A stretch of DNA of 64,000 nt from Nocardioides sp. URHA0020 (GTDB taxonomy: Bacteria > Actinomycetota > Actinomycetes > Propionibacteriales > Nocardioidaceae), in contig NZ_KK211167.1 of the NCBI RefSeq assembly GCF_000620705.1, forward strand, positions 233,358-297,357, given 5' to 3'. Below the pieces are notes generated by a model, which had not been told where the DNA came from, did not search any database, and saw only the letters and a list, made by a program, of their open reading frames with translations. A program made the translations under genes and the position numbers. This document shows, piece by piece, positions 50,488-59,154 of this stretch (within the stretch, counting starts at the first letter, position 1; each line of letters opens with the position of its first letter).

Positions 50488-52308
50488 ATGTGCGGAATCG
50501 TCGGGTACGTCGGCGCCCAGCAGGCCACCCCGTTGCTGCTCGAGGGGCTCACCCGTCTCGAGCACCGGGGCTACGACTCGGCCGGGATCGCCCTGCTGGG
50601 CGGCACCGGCATCAAGGTGGCCAAGCGCGCCGGCCGGGTGCGCGACCTCGCCGAGGGCCTGCCCAAGCGGTTCGCCGGACGGATCGGCATCGGCCACACC
50701 CGGTGGGCCACCCACGGTCCGGCCAACGACGTCAACGCCCACCCGCACACCGACGCCAAGGGCCTGGTGGCGGTCGTCCACAACGGCATCATCGACAACG
50801 CCGCGAGCCTGCGGCAGCGCCTGGCCGACGAGGGCATCGACCTCGTCAGCGACACCGACACCGAGGTGCTGGCGCACCTCGTCGCCCTCTCCGAGGAGTC
50901 GACCCTCGAGGGCAAGGTCGTCGAGGCGCTCGCCGCGGTCGACGGCACCTACGGCCTCGCCGTCGTGCACGCCGACTTCCCCGACCGGCTGGTCGTCGCC
51001 CGCAACGGCAGCCCGCTGCTGATCGGAGTCGGCGAGAGGGAGATGTACGTCGCCTCCGACCTCGCGGCGATCGTGCGCCACACGACCACCGTCGCGCACC
51101 TGGGCGACGGCGAGATCGCGACGGTGACCGCCGGCGGCTTCACGACGTACGGCGGCGACCTGCGTCCCGTCACCCGCACGGCCGAGACGGTCGACGTCGA
51201 CCCGGCGGCGTACGAGACGGGCGAGCACGAGTCCTTCATGCACAAGGAGATGCTCGAGCAGCCGGCCGCGGCCGCGCGGGTGCTGAGCGGCCGCCTGGAC
51301 GAGCGGTTCGGTACGGCGCACCTCGGCGGCCTCAACATGGACGCCCGCGAGACCCGGGCGATCCGCCGGGTCAAGATCCTGGGCTGCGGCTCGGCGTACT
51401 ACGTCGGCCAGATGGGGGCCGCGCTGGTCGAGGAGCTCGCGCGGATCCCCGCCGACGCGGAGGCTGCCAGTGAGTTCCGGTACCGCGATCCGGTGATCGA
51501 GGCGGACACGCTCTACGTCGCGGTCAGCCAGTCCGGCGAGACCATCGACACCCTGCTCGCCGTCCAGGAGATCCGGCGCAAGGGCGGCCGGGTGGTCGGG
51601 CTCGTCAACGTCGTCGGCAGCGCGATCGCACGCGAGTGCGACGGCGGGATCTACCTGCACGCAGGGCCGGAGGTGGCCGTCGCGTCGACCAAGGCGCTCA
51701 CCAACATGTTCCTGGGCTTCGCGCTGCTGGCCCTGCAGCTCGGACGGGTGCGCGACCTGTCGATCGCCGACGGGCGCCGGCTGATCCACGGCCTGGACCG
51801 GATCCCCGAGCAGATCCAGGAGATCCTGGACCGGGAGTCCGAGATCGCCGCGGTCGCCGAGCAGCTCGCTGCGGCCGAGAGCCTCTTCTTCATCGGCCGG
51901 GTCCGGGGCTTCCCGGTCGCGCGCGAGGGCGCGCAGAAGTTCAAGGAGATCTCCTACCGGCACGCCGAGGCCTACCAGACCTCCGAGCTCAAGCACGGCC
52001 CGCTCGCCCTGGTCTCCGAGGTGGTGCCGACCGTCGCGATCGTGCCCGACGACGAGCTCACCGACCGCAACGTCGGCGCCCTGCACGAGATCGCGGCCCG
52101 GCGCGGTCCGCTGGTCGTCATCACGCACGCGGACGTCGACCTCGGCGAGGTCGAGTGCGTGCGGATCGACGTGCCCCGCAACGAGCGCGAGCTCGACCCG
52201 GTGCTGCTCGTCGTACCGCTCCAGCTGTTGGCCTTCCACGCCGCCCTGCAGCTCGGTCACGACATCGACAAGCCGCGCAACCTCGCCAAGTCGGTCACGG
52301 TCGAGTAG
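50488..52308 (+). CDS. glmS: glutamine-fructose-6-phosphate aminotransferase (isomerising)
   Basis: A 606-residue enzyme that makes glucosamine 6-phosphate, the first step towards UDP-GlcNAc and peptidoglycan. The N-terminal glutaminase domain begins MCGIVGYVGAQQA with the nucleophile Cys exposed after Met removal, and has LEHRGYDSAGI and GHTRWATHG. Two SIS sugar-isomerase domains follow (GCGSAYYVGQMG, SQSGETIDTL, and the C-terminal DKPRNLAKSVTVE). AGAGGA precedes the ATG at 50488. Length is standard. Confidence 0.97.
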   Translation: MCGIVGYVGAQQATPLLLEGLTRLEHRGYDSAGIALLGGTGIKVAKRAGRVRDLAEGLPKRFAGRIGIGHTRWATHGPANDVNAHPHTDAKGLVAVVHNGIIDNAASLRQRLADEGIDLVSDTDTEVLAHLVALSEESTLEGKVVEALAAVDGTYGLAVVHADFPDRLVVARNGSPLLIGVGEREMYVASDLAAIVRHTTTVAHLGDGEIATVTAGGFTTYGGDLRPVTRTAETVDVDPAAYETGEHESFMHKEMLEQPAAAARVLSGRLDERFGTAHLGGLNMDARETRAIRRVKILGCGSAYYVGQMGAALVEELARIPADAEAASEFRYRDPVIEADTLYVAVSQSGETIDTLLAVQEIRRKGGRVVGLVNVVGSAIARECDGGIYLHAGPEVAVASTKALTNMFLGFALLALQLGRVRDLSIADGRRLIHGLDRIPEQIQEILDRESEIAAVAEQLAAAESLFFIGRVRGFPVAREGAQKFKEISYRHAEAYQTSELKHGPLALVSEVVPTVAIVPDDELTDRNVGALHEIAARRGPLVVITHADVDLGEVECVRIDVPRNERELDPVLLVVPLQLLAFHAALQLGHDIDKPRNLAKSVTVE

Positions 52309-52310
52309 CC

Positions 52311-52336
52311 GTGGGGCTGGTGGTGACCCAGCCCAC
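52311..52336 (+). terminator. possible terminator after glmS
   Basis: GTGGGgCTGG-7-CCAGCCCAC forms a stem with one bulged G, four bases after the glmS stop. No T-run follows, so it is only a moderate candidate. Confidence 0.4.
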
Positions 52337-52384
52337 CGCGACGCAGAAGGTGTCGACCGTGCGCGAAAGCACTACCGTTGACGG

Positions 52385-54130
52385 GTGAGCAACGACGAGA
52401 ACGACGACACTTCGACTCCTGAGGTGACGTTCGCCGACCTCGGACTCAGCGACAAGGTCCTCAAGGCCCTCTCCGACGTCGGCTACGAGAAGCCCTCGGC
52501 CATCCAGGCCGCGACCATCCCGCCCCTGCTGGCCGGGCGCGACGTCGTCGGCCTGGCGCAGACCGGCACCGGTAAGACCGCGGCGTTCGCGCTGCCGATC
52601 CTCTCGCGCCTCGACCTGGCGCAGAAGAAGCCGCAGGCGCTGGTGCTGGCCCCGACCCGTGAGCTCGCGCTCCAGGTCTGCGAGGCCTTCGAGAGGTACG
52701 CCGCGCACATCAAGGGCGTGCACGTGCTGCCCGTCTACGGCGGCCAGGCGTACGGCGTGCAGCTCAGCGCGCTGCGCCGCGGCGTGCACGTCGTCGTCGG
52801 CACCCCGGGTCGGATCATGGACCACCTCGAGAAGGGCACGCTCGACCTCACCGAGCTGCGCTTCCTGGTGCTCGACGAGGCCGACGAGATGCTCAACATG
52901 GGCTTCGCCGAGGACGTCGAGACGATCCTCGCCGACACCCCCGACGACAAGAACGTCGCGCTCTTCTCCGCGACGATGCCGTCGCAGATCCGCCGGATCT
53001 CCAAGCAGTACCTGAACAACCCCGAAGAGATCACGGTCAAGAACAAGACCTCGACGGCCCCGAACATCACCCAGCGCTACCTGCTGGTCTCCTACCCGCA
53101 GAAGATCGACGCCCTCACGCGCATCCTCGAGGTCGAGAACTTCGAGGGCATGATCGTCTTCGTCCGCACCAAGAGCGAGACCGAGCTGCTGGCCGAGAAG
53201 CTGCGGGCGCGGGGCTTCTCCGCCGCCGCGATCAACGGTGACGTCGCCCAGGCCCAGCGAGAGCGCACGGTCAACCAGCTGAAGTCGGGCAAGCTCGACA
53301 TCCTGGTGGCCACCGACGTCGCGGCCCGCGGCCTCGACGTCGAGCGGATCAGCCACGTCGTCAACTACGACATCCCCACCGACACCGAGTCCTACGTGCA
53401 CCGCATCGGCCGCACCGGCCGCGCGGGTCGCAGCGGGGACGCGATCTCCTTCGTGACCCCGCGTGAGCGCTACCTGCTCAAGCTGATCGAGAAGGCGACC
53501 CGCCAGCCGCTCGCCCAGATGCAGCTGCCGACCGCCGACGACGTGAACGCCACCCGGCTCTCCCGCTTCGACGACGCGATCACGGCCGCGCTGGAGCAGA
53601 CGTCGCGGATCGACCGGTTCCGCGACATCATCCAGCACTACGTGCGCGAGCACGACGTGCCGGAGACCGATGTCGCCGCCGCCCTGGCCGTCGTCGCGCA
53701 GGGCGACACCCCGCTGCTCATCGACCCGGCCGCGGACGCCCGTCAGCAGGCGCGCGACGAGCGCCCCGTGCGCAACGACCGGCCCGACCGCGGTGGCCGT
53801 CCCGAGCGGGGCGAGCGCCGTCCGCGCGGGCGCACCGACGTGCCGATGGCGACGTACCGGATCGCCGTGGGCAAGCGCCACAAGGTCGAGCCGCGCCAGA
53901 TCGTCGGCGCGATCGCCAACGAGGGTGGCCTGTCCCGCCAGGACTTCGGCCACATCGACATCCGCGGCGACCACTCGCTGGTCGAGCTCCCCGCGGACCT
54001 GCCCGCCGGCGCGTGGGACAAGCTGCGTGGCACCCGCATCTCCGGCAAGCTGATCGAGCTGGCGCCGGAGGCCGGTGCCCCGGTGCGGGACGCGGGTCCG
54101 GCCCGGAAGCCGCGCCACAAGGACAGCTAG
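52385..54130 (+). CDS. DEAD-box RNA helicase (DeaD/CsdA type)
   Basis: A 581-residue ATP-dependent RNA helicase for ribosome assembly or mRNA unwinding. Motifs in order: Q-motif (FADLGLSDKVLKALSDVGYEKPSAIQ, about residues 16-40), AQTGTGKT, PTRELALQ, TPGR, DEAD in VLDEADEM, SAT, and HRIGRTGRAGR. A basic Arg-rich linker (RNDRPDRGGRPERGERRPRG) leads to a C-terminal DbpA-type RNA-binding domain (TYRIAVGKRHKVEPRQIVGAI). The start is GTG at 52385. It is often cold-induced in related bacteria. Confidence 0.95.
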   Translation: MSNDENDDTSTPEVTFADLGLSDKVLKALSDVGYEKPSAIQAATIPPLLAGRDVVGLAQTGTGKTAAFALPILSRLDLAQKKPQALVLAPTRELALQVCEAFERYAAHIKGVHVLPVYGGQAYGVQLSALRRGVHVVVGTPGRIMDHLEKGTLDLTELRFLVLDEADEMLNMGFAEDVETILADTPDDKNVALFSATMPSQIRRISKQYLNNPEEITVKNKTSTAPNITQRYLLVSYPQKIDALTRILEVENFEGMIVFVRTKSETELLAEKLRARGFSAAAINGDVAQAQRERTVNQLKSGKLDILVATDVAARGLDVERISHVVNYDIPTDTESYVHRIGRTGRAGRSGDAISFVTPRERYLLKLIEKATRQPLAQMQLPTADDVNATRLSRFDDAITAALEQTSRIDRFRDIIQHYVREHDVPETDVAAALAVVAQGDTPLLIDPAADARQQARDERPVRNDRPDRGGRPERGERRPRGRTDVPMATYRIAVGKRHKVEPRQIVGAIANEGGLSRQDFGHIDIRGDHSLVELPADLPAGAWDKLRGTRISGKLIELAPEAGAPVRDAGPARKPRHKDS

Positions 54131-54175
54131 GCCGTTCGCCGGACCAGCGGCCCGCGAGCCCCTCGCCTTCCGGGC

Positions 54176-54340
54176 ATGCTGACCCGGCTCGCCCCCGCGC
54201 TGCTCGGCCCGGCCCTCGCCCTGACCGCCGTCACCGGCGCCCACCCGGTGTCGCGCCTGGTCCGGTGCTCGGCGGCCACGGGCGCCTGTGAGCGGGTGCC
54301 GGGCGGTCCGCTGGCCAGCGCCCCGGCCACCATGTCGTAG
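54176..54340 (+). CDS. possible small exported protein (54 aa)
   Basis: An ORF of 54 codons in the gap between the helicase and the penicillin-binding protein. It begins MLTRLAPALLGPALALTAVT, which looks like a signal peptide ending near TGA-H, and contains two Cys. No clear ribosome site precedes it. It is the only coding candidate in this 275-bp interval, and it may be spurious. Confidence 0.28.
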   Translation: MLTRLAPALLGPALALTAVTGAHPVSRLVRCSAATGACERVPGGPLASAPATMS

Positions 54341-54405
54341 CGCTGCGGGCCCTGCCGGCCCGGGGGATGCCGGGCTCGGTCGGTGGTGGCTGGTAGAACC
54401 GGGGC

Positions 54406-56292
54406 GTGCGCCTCCTCGTCTCGATCGCCGCCGCCGTCCTCGCCGCCAGCGTGCTGGTCGGCTGCGACGACCCCACCGAGAAGGTGTCGGGTCCGGACCC
54501 CGACCGGGCCGCCGACACCCTGGCCGCCGCCCTGGTGTCCGGCGACTTCACCGAGGTGGGGTTCACCGGCGACCAGACCCCGACGCAGGTCGCGGCCGAC
54601 TACGACGCGGTCGTCTCGGGTCTCGGTGACCTGAAGCCGTCGGTCACCGCCGGCGGCGTGCAGGAGTCCGGTGACACGGCGACCGCGACGCTCGCCTGGG
54701 TCTGGCCGATCTCCGACGACGAGTGGAGCTACACCACCGACGTCGAGCTGACCAAGGTCGACGACGAGTGGCAGACCACCTGGTCGCGGGCGCTCGTCGA
54801 GCCGAGCCTGCGCAAGGCGACTGTCCTCGACGCCACCACGATCGCGGGGGCCCGCGGGCTCATCCTCGGCAACCGCGGCGACGTGCTGGTCACCAACCGC
54901 GAGGTCGTGCGCTTCGGCATCGACCGCTCGAAGGTCCCGGCCGCCGGCGCCGGCGCGTCCGCGCGACGACTGGCGCGGCTGGTCGACATCGACCCGGCGG
55001 CGTACGCCACGCGCGTCGACGCCGCGGGCGCCAAGGCCTTCGTCGAGGCGATCACGATCCGCAAGGAGGACGTGCCGCTGCGGGTCGCCCGGGGGTACGG
55101 CGCCATCCCGGGGGCGGTCGCGCTCCCGGACCGGATCCCGCTGTCGCCGTCCCGCGACTTCGCCCTGCCGATCCTGGGCACCGTCGGCGACGTGACCGCC
55201 GAGATGGTCAAGAAGGACCCCGAGCGCTACCAGGCCGGTGACCAGGCCGGGCTCTCCGGACTGCAGGCCCGCTACGACGAGCAGCTGCAGGGCGTGGGCG
55301 GCGTGGTCGTCAACGCGGTCGCCTCCGACGGCATGGAGCGCGAGCTCTACCGCGTCGAGGCCCAGCCGGGGAAGACGCTCGAGCTCACCCTCGACGAGCG
55401 TCGTCAGGCGGCCGCGGAGTCCGCGCTCGAGGGCGTCGGACCGGCGAGCGCGCTGGTCGCGATCCGGGTGTCCGACGGGGCGATCCTCGCCGCCGCCAAC
55501 GGTGCGGGGACCGACGGCTACAACCTGGCGACGTACGGCCAGGCCGCGCCCGGCTCGACCTTCAAGACCGTCAGCAGCCTGGCGCTGCTCCGCGCCGGGC
55601 TGAAGCCCAGCACCGTCGTGCCCTGCGCGCGCCGGGTCGTGGTCAACGGCAAGCCGTTCGAGAACTACGACGACTACCCGAGCAGCGCGATCGGCGACAT
55701 CCCGCTGCGCACCGCGGTCGCCAACTCCTGCAACACCGCCTTCATCTCCCAGGCCGGCAAGATCGACGACGGTGACCTCGCCGACGCGGCCGCGTCGCTG
55801 GGGCTCGGCATCGACCACGACCTGGGCTTCCCCGCCTTCCTCGGCACGGTGCCGGCACCCAGGTCGGAGACCGAGGCGGCCGCGGACCTGATCGGCCAGG
55901 GCGGCATCCTGGCCTCGCCGATGGCGATGGCGACCGTGATGGCCTCGATCCAGTCCGGCACCACCGTGGTCCCCCGCCTGGTGAAGTCGGTGAAGGTCTC
56001 GGTCCCCGCCACCGCTCCGCCGCTCCGGGCCCGCGAGGCCGCTGCGCTGCGCGACCTGCTGCGCGGCGTCGTGACCTCCGGGAGCGGTCGCGGGCTGCTC
56101 GACGTACCCGGGCCGCCGGTGATCGCCAAGACCGGCACCGCGGAGTTCGAGCGCAAGGGCAAGACGCTGACCCACGCCTGGATGGTCGCCGCCCAGGGCA
56201 ACCTGGCGGTCGCGGTGTACGTCGACCTCGGCGCGTCCGGCTCCGGCGTCGCCGGTCCGATCCTGGAGAGGTTCCTGCGAGCCGCTCGCTAG
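54406..56292 (+). CDS. lipoprotein penicillin-binding protein (class B transpeptidase)
   Basis: A 628-residue extracytoplasmic D,D-transpeptidase. The first 20 residues are a lipoprotein signal with lipobox LVGC. An NTF2-like MecA_N domain (about 30-150) is followed by a PBP dimerisation domain and the transpeptidase. Its active-site motifs are STFK (Ser384-Lys387), SCN in VANSCNTAF, and KTG (575-577). Length and domain order resemble PBP2a-like and actinobacterial PbpA-type proteins, which are often beta-lactam tolerant. The GTG at 54406 gives the signal peptide a proper n-region. It is not in a division operon. Confidence 0.93.
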   Translation: MRLLVSIAAAVLAASVLVGCDDPTEKVSGPDPDRAADTLAAALVSGDFTEVGFTGDQTPTQVAADYDAVVSGLGDLKPSVTAGGVQESGDTATATLAWVWPISDDEWSYTTDVELTKVDDEWQTTWSRALVEPSLRKATVLDATTIAGARGLILGNRGDVLVTNREVVRFGIDRSKVPAAGAGASARRLARLVDIDPAAYATRVDAAGAKAFVEAITIRKEDVPLRVARGYGAIPGAVALPDRIPLSPSRDFALPILGTVGDVTAEMVKKDPERYQAGDQAGLSGLQARYDEQLQGVGGVVVNAVASDGMERELYRVEAQPGKTLELTLDERRQAAAESALEGVGPASALVAIRVSDGAILAAANGAGTDGYNLATYGQAAPGSTFKTVSSLALLRAGLKPSTVVPCARRVVVNGKPFENYDDYPSSAIGDIPLRTAVANSCNTAFISQAGKIDDGDLADAAASLGLGIDHDLGFPAFLGTVPAPRSETEAAADLIGQGGILASPMAMATVMASIQSGTTVVPRLVKSVKVSVPATAPPLRAREAAALRDLLRGVVTSGSGRGLLDVPGPPVIAKTGTAEFERKGKTLTHAWMVAAQGNLAVAVYVDLGASGSGVAGPILERFLRAAR

Positions 56293-56336
56293 ACCCTCTG
56301 TCGGCCGGACACCCGGTCGATTAGCCTGACCTCTCC

Positions 56337-59042
56337 ATGTCTCGGGTGATGGGCCGTCTGGGCCTGCTCTCGGAGGTGCAGGACCTCCTGGCGCAGGGCC
56401 GCTCGGTCGCGCTCCACGGCCCCACCGGCATCGGCAAGAGCGCCCTCCTCGACGCGCTCGAGGAGCAGCGTCGCGAGCTGCCCGGCGCACTGGTGCTCCG
56501 GGCCAACGGCGCGGTCAGCGAGCTGGGACTGGCGTACGCCGCTCTCCAGGACCTCGTCGACCAGCTGCCGGTCGAGCTGCGCGGGGCGCTCCCCGAGCTG
56601 TCGTCCGCGGTCGACGACGACCGGCTGCGCACCGTGCTGTGCGCCCGCTTCAAGGCGCTGCTCGGCGACGCGTCGAGGGCGACGCCGGTGCTGATCCTGG
56701 TCGACGACGTGCAGTGGCTCGACCCGCAGTCGGCCTGCGTGATCGGCTACGCCCGCCGGCGACTGTCCGGCCGGGTCGGCCTGGTCGCCACGGTCGGGCC
56801 GGCCCGCGAGCGGGCGCCGGACGGCGACATCGACCTCTCCGACCTGCACCACCTCGAGGTGCCGCCGCTCGAGGCCACCGCGACGATCGAGCTCTTGGGG
56901 GCGCACGGCGTGCCGGCCCACGTCGCCCAGCGGCTGCACGTCGACTCCGGCGGCCTGCCGTCCCTCGCGCTCGCCCTCGGCGGCGCGGCCCGGGAGCAGC
57001 CGGTGCTGCTCGGCCGGCCGACCCCGCTGCCGGCGATCCTGGAGCGGGTGCTCCGTGAGCGGTTCCTGGCGCAGGAGGAGGGCGTGCGCACCACGGTCGC
57101 GCTGGCGGCGCTGCTGCACCGCCCCACGGTCCGCCAGCTCGAGCGCGCCGGCCGGGTGGAGGCCGAGGAGCACGTGCGCCGGGCGGTCGAGGCGGGGCTG
57201 CTCACCCGTGCCGGCGACGCCCTGCGGTTCACGCCGGCCGAGCTGGGCCGCGTGGTGACCGAGGCCGTCCCCGCCGTACGCCGCGCCGCGTGGCACCGCG
57301 ACCTCGCGGAGGTCGCCCCGAGCCCGGCGGAGCGGGCCCGGCACCGCGCCCTCGCCGACCCCCGGCCCGGCGCGGCCCTCGCGCACGAGCTGGCCGTGGC
57401 CGCCGAGACGTCGGCGGCCGCCGGCGGCCGGGCGATCGCCACCGAGCTCTACCTGCTGGCCGCCGACCGCGCTCCGACCGAGCTCGGCGCCGAGCGCGTC
57501 GAGTGGCTCGCCACCGCCGTGGAGACCGGGGCGCCCGGCAACCACGTCGAGCTGGTGCACCGCGCCGTCGACGACTTCCTGGAGCTGGCGGCCACGCCGG
57601 AGCAGACCGTGCGGGTCCGGCTGGCGCTGCCCGAGCTGGCCGGCTCCGGGGTGGCGGCGCTCGACGAGGTGCTGGCCGCCGCGCTGACGGACGCGGGGGA
57701 GGACGACCGGCTGGTCGCGTTGGTGCTGCTGCAGCGGTCCCGGGTCGCGCTGATGGAGTCGCGGCCCCACGAGGCGGGGCGGCTGGCCGAGCGAGCGGCC
57801 GGGCTCTTCCAGCGGGCCGGCGACCGCGTCGGCGAGGCATCGGCGCGCAGCACGTGGGCGGTGTCGTCCCGGTGGACGGGCAGCGGCCGCCACGACGCGC
57901 ACCTGGCGGCCGCGCTCGCCCTGGTGCCTGCCAGCGAGCCTGCGCCGCCCGGGCAGACTCACACGTCGCCGGGCTACATCGCCGCCAGGTTCGCGTTGTA
58001 CGACGACCGGCTCGAGGAGGCGTGGACCGCGAACCTGTCGATGCTGGCCCGGGTCGAGCGCGGAGCCGGCATGGACCAGGTGCACGTGCTGCGCTGCCTG
58101 GTCGAGGTGGGCGTCCGGCTCGGGCGGTGCCGCGAGGCGATGGCGTACGCCGCGCGGGCCACCCGGGTGGCGGAGGAGTTCGGGCTCGACCCCCACCCGG
58201 GGTGGTTCATCCGCGCGCTGGCTGAGCTGGCCGGGGGCGACCTCGACGTGGCCCGCACCCTCGCCGGCCAGGGTGCGGTGGCGGCCCAGGAGCGCGGCGA
58301 CACCCGCTACCTGCAACGGCACCTGCTGCTGCTGGGCCAGGCACAGCTGCGCACCGGCGACGCGGAGGCCGCGCGGGCGACCATGGCGCGGATCGGCGTC
58401 ATCGAGGACACCCACGGCCTCAGCGACCCGACCGTGAACCGGTGGCAGCCCGAGCTCGTCTCGGCGCTGGTGGCGCTCGGAGCGAACGACGAGGCGGCGC
58501 TCGTGCTGGCCGGCGCGCGCCGGGCGATCGACGGCCGGTCCGGCACCGACGGCCTCGGGGCGCAGCTCGACCGGGCCGAGGCGGAGGTGCTCGGTGCTGC
58601 CGGTGATGTCGAGGGTGCGCTGCACCTGCTCGACCGGGCGGCCAAGGTCTGCGCCGACGTCGGCCTGCAGGTCGAGCTCGGCCGCACCCTCCTGACCCGG
58701 TCGCACGTCGAGCGCCGGGCGCGCCGCGCGGCCGCCGCTCGCAGCACCCTGGAGGCGGCCGGGACGGTCTTCGCGGAGCTGCACGCCCGGCCCTGGCTGG
58801 CCCAGGTGCGCACCGAGCTGGCGCCGTGCCCGGTCGAGGGCAGCGCGGTGCTCGGCCGGCTCACCGGCACCGAGGCGCGGATCGCCCAGCTGGTCTGCCA
58901 GGGCGCCAGCAACCGCGAGATCGCCGAGCGCCAGCACCTGTCGGTCAAGACCGTCGAGGCCGCCCTGACCCGGATCTACCGCAAGCTCGACGTGCGCTCG
59001 CGCACCCAGCTCGCCCGGATCGTGCCCGCGCGGGCCGAGTAG
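56337..59042 (+). CDS. LuxR family regulator with N-terminal ATPase (LAL type)
   Basis: A 901-residue large ATP-binding LuxR regulator. Walker A is LHGPTGIGKSALLDAL (about residues 27-42), Walker B is LILVDDVQWLD, the middle is a long helical TPR-like region, and the C-terminal 60 residues are a LuxR helix-turn-helix (LTGTEARIAQLVCQGASNREIAERQHLSVKTVEAALTRI). LAL proteins often activate secondary metabolism or sugar use. The next gene downstream is a secreted M4 protease, 112 bp away, a possible target. The ATG at 56337 is close to the Walker motif, as usual. Confidence 0.92.
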   Translation: MSRVMGRLGLLSEVQDLLAQGRSVALHGPTGIGKSALLDALEEQRRELPGALVLRANGAVSELGLAYAALQDLVDQLPVELRGALPELSSAVDDDRLRTVLCARFKALLGDASRATPVLILVDDVQWLDPQSACVIGYARRRLSGRVGLVATVGPARERAPDGDIDLSDLHHLEVPPLEATATIELLGAHGVPAHVAQRLHVDSGGLPSLALALGGAAREQPVLLGRPTPLPAILERVLRERFLAQEEGVRTTVALAALLHRPTVRQLERAGRVEAEEHVRRAVEAGLLTRAGDALRFTPAELGRVVTEAVPAVRRAAWHRDLAEVAPSPAERARHRALADPRPGAALAHELAVAAETSAAAGGRAIATELYLLAADRAPTELGAERVEWLATAVETGAPGNHVELVHRAVDDFLELAATPEQTVRVRLALPELAGSGVAALDEVLAAALTDAGEDDRLVALVLLQRSRVALMESRPHEAGRLAERAAGLFQRAGDRVGEASARSTWAVSSRWTGSGRHDAHLAAALALVPASEPAPPGQTHTSPGYIAARFALYDDRLEEAWTANLSMLARVERGAGMDQVHVLRCLVEVGVRLGRCREAMAYAARATRVAEEFGLDPHPGWFIRALAELAGGDLDVARTLAGQGAVAAQERGDTRYLQRHLLLLGQAQLRTGDAEAARATMARIGVIEDTHGLSDPTVNRWQPELVSALVALGANDEAALVLAGARRAIDGRSGTDGLGAQLDRAEAEVLGAAGDVEGALHLLDRAAKVCADVGLQVELGRTLLTRSHVERRARRAAAARSTLEAAGTVFAELHARPWLAQVRTELAPCPVEGSAVLGRLTGTEARIAQLVCQGASNREIAERQHLSVKTVEAALTRIYRKLDVRSRTQLARIVPARAE

Positions 59043-59154
59043 CAAGGGTTTCCCCGCTACCCGCGCCCGGAGGGGGTTCCTACGGTCGGACCGACGCCTC
59101 CGGACATCCCCGGAGCGCCGCACTCCCACCTCACCCTTCGAGGGAGATCCATCG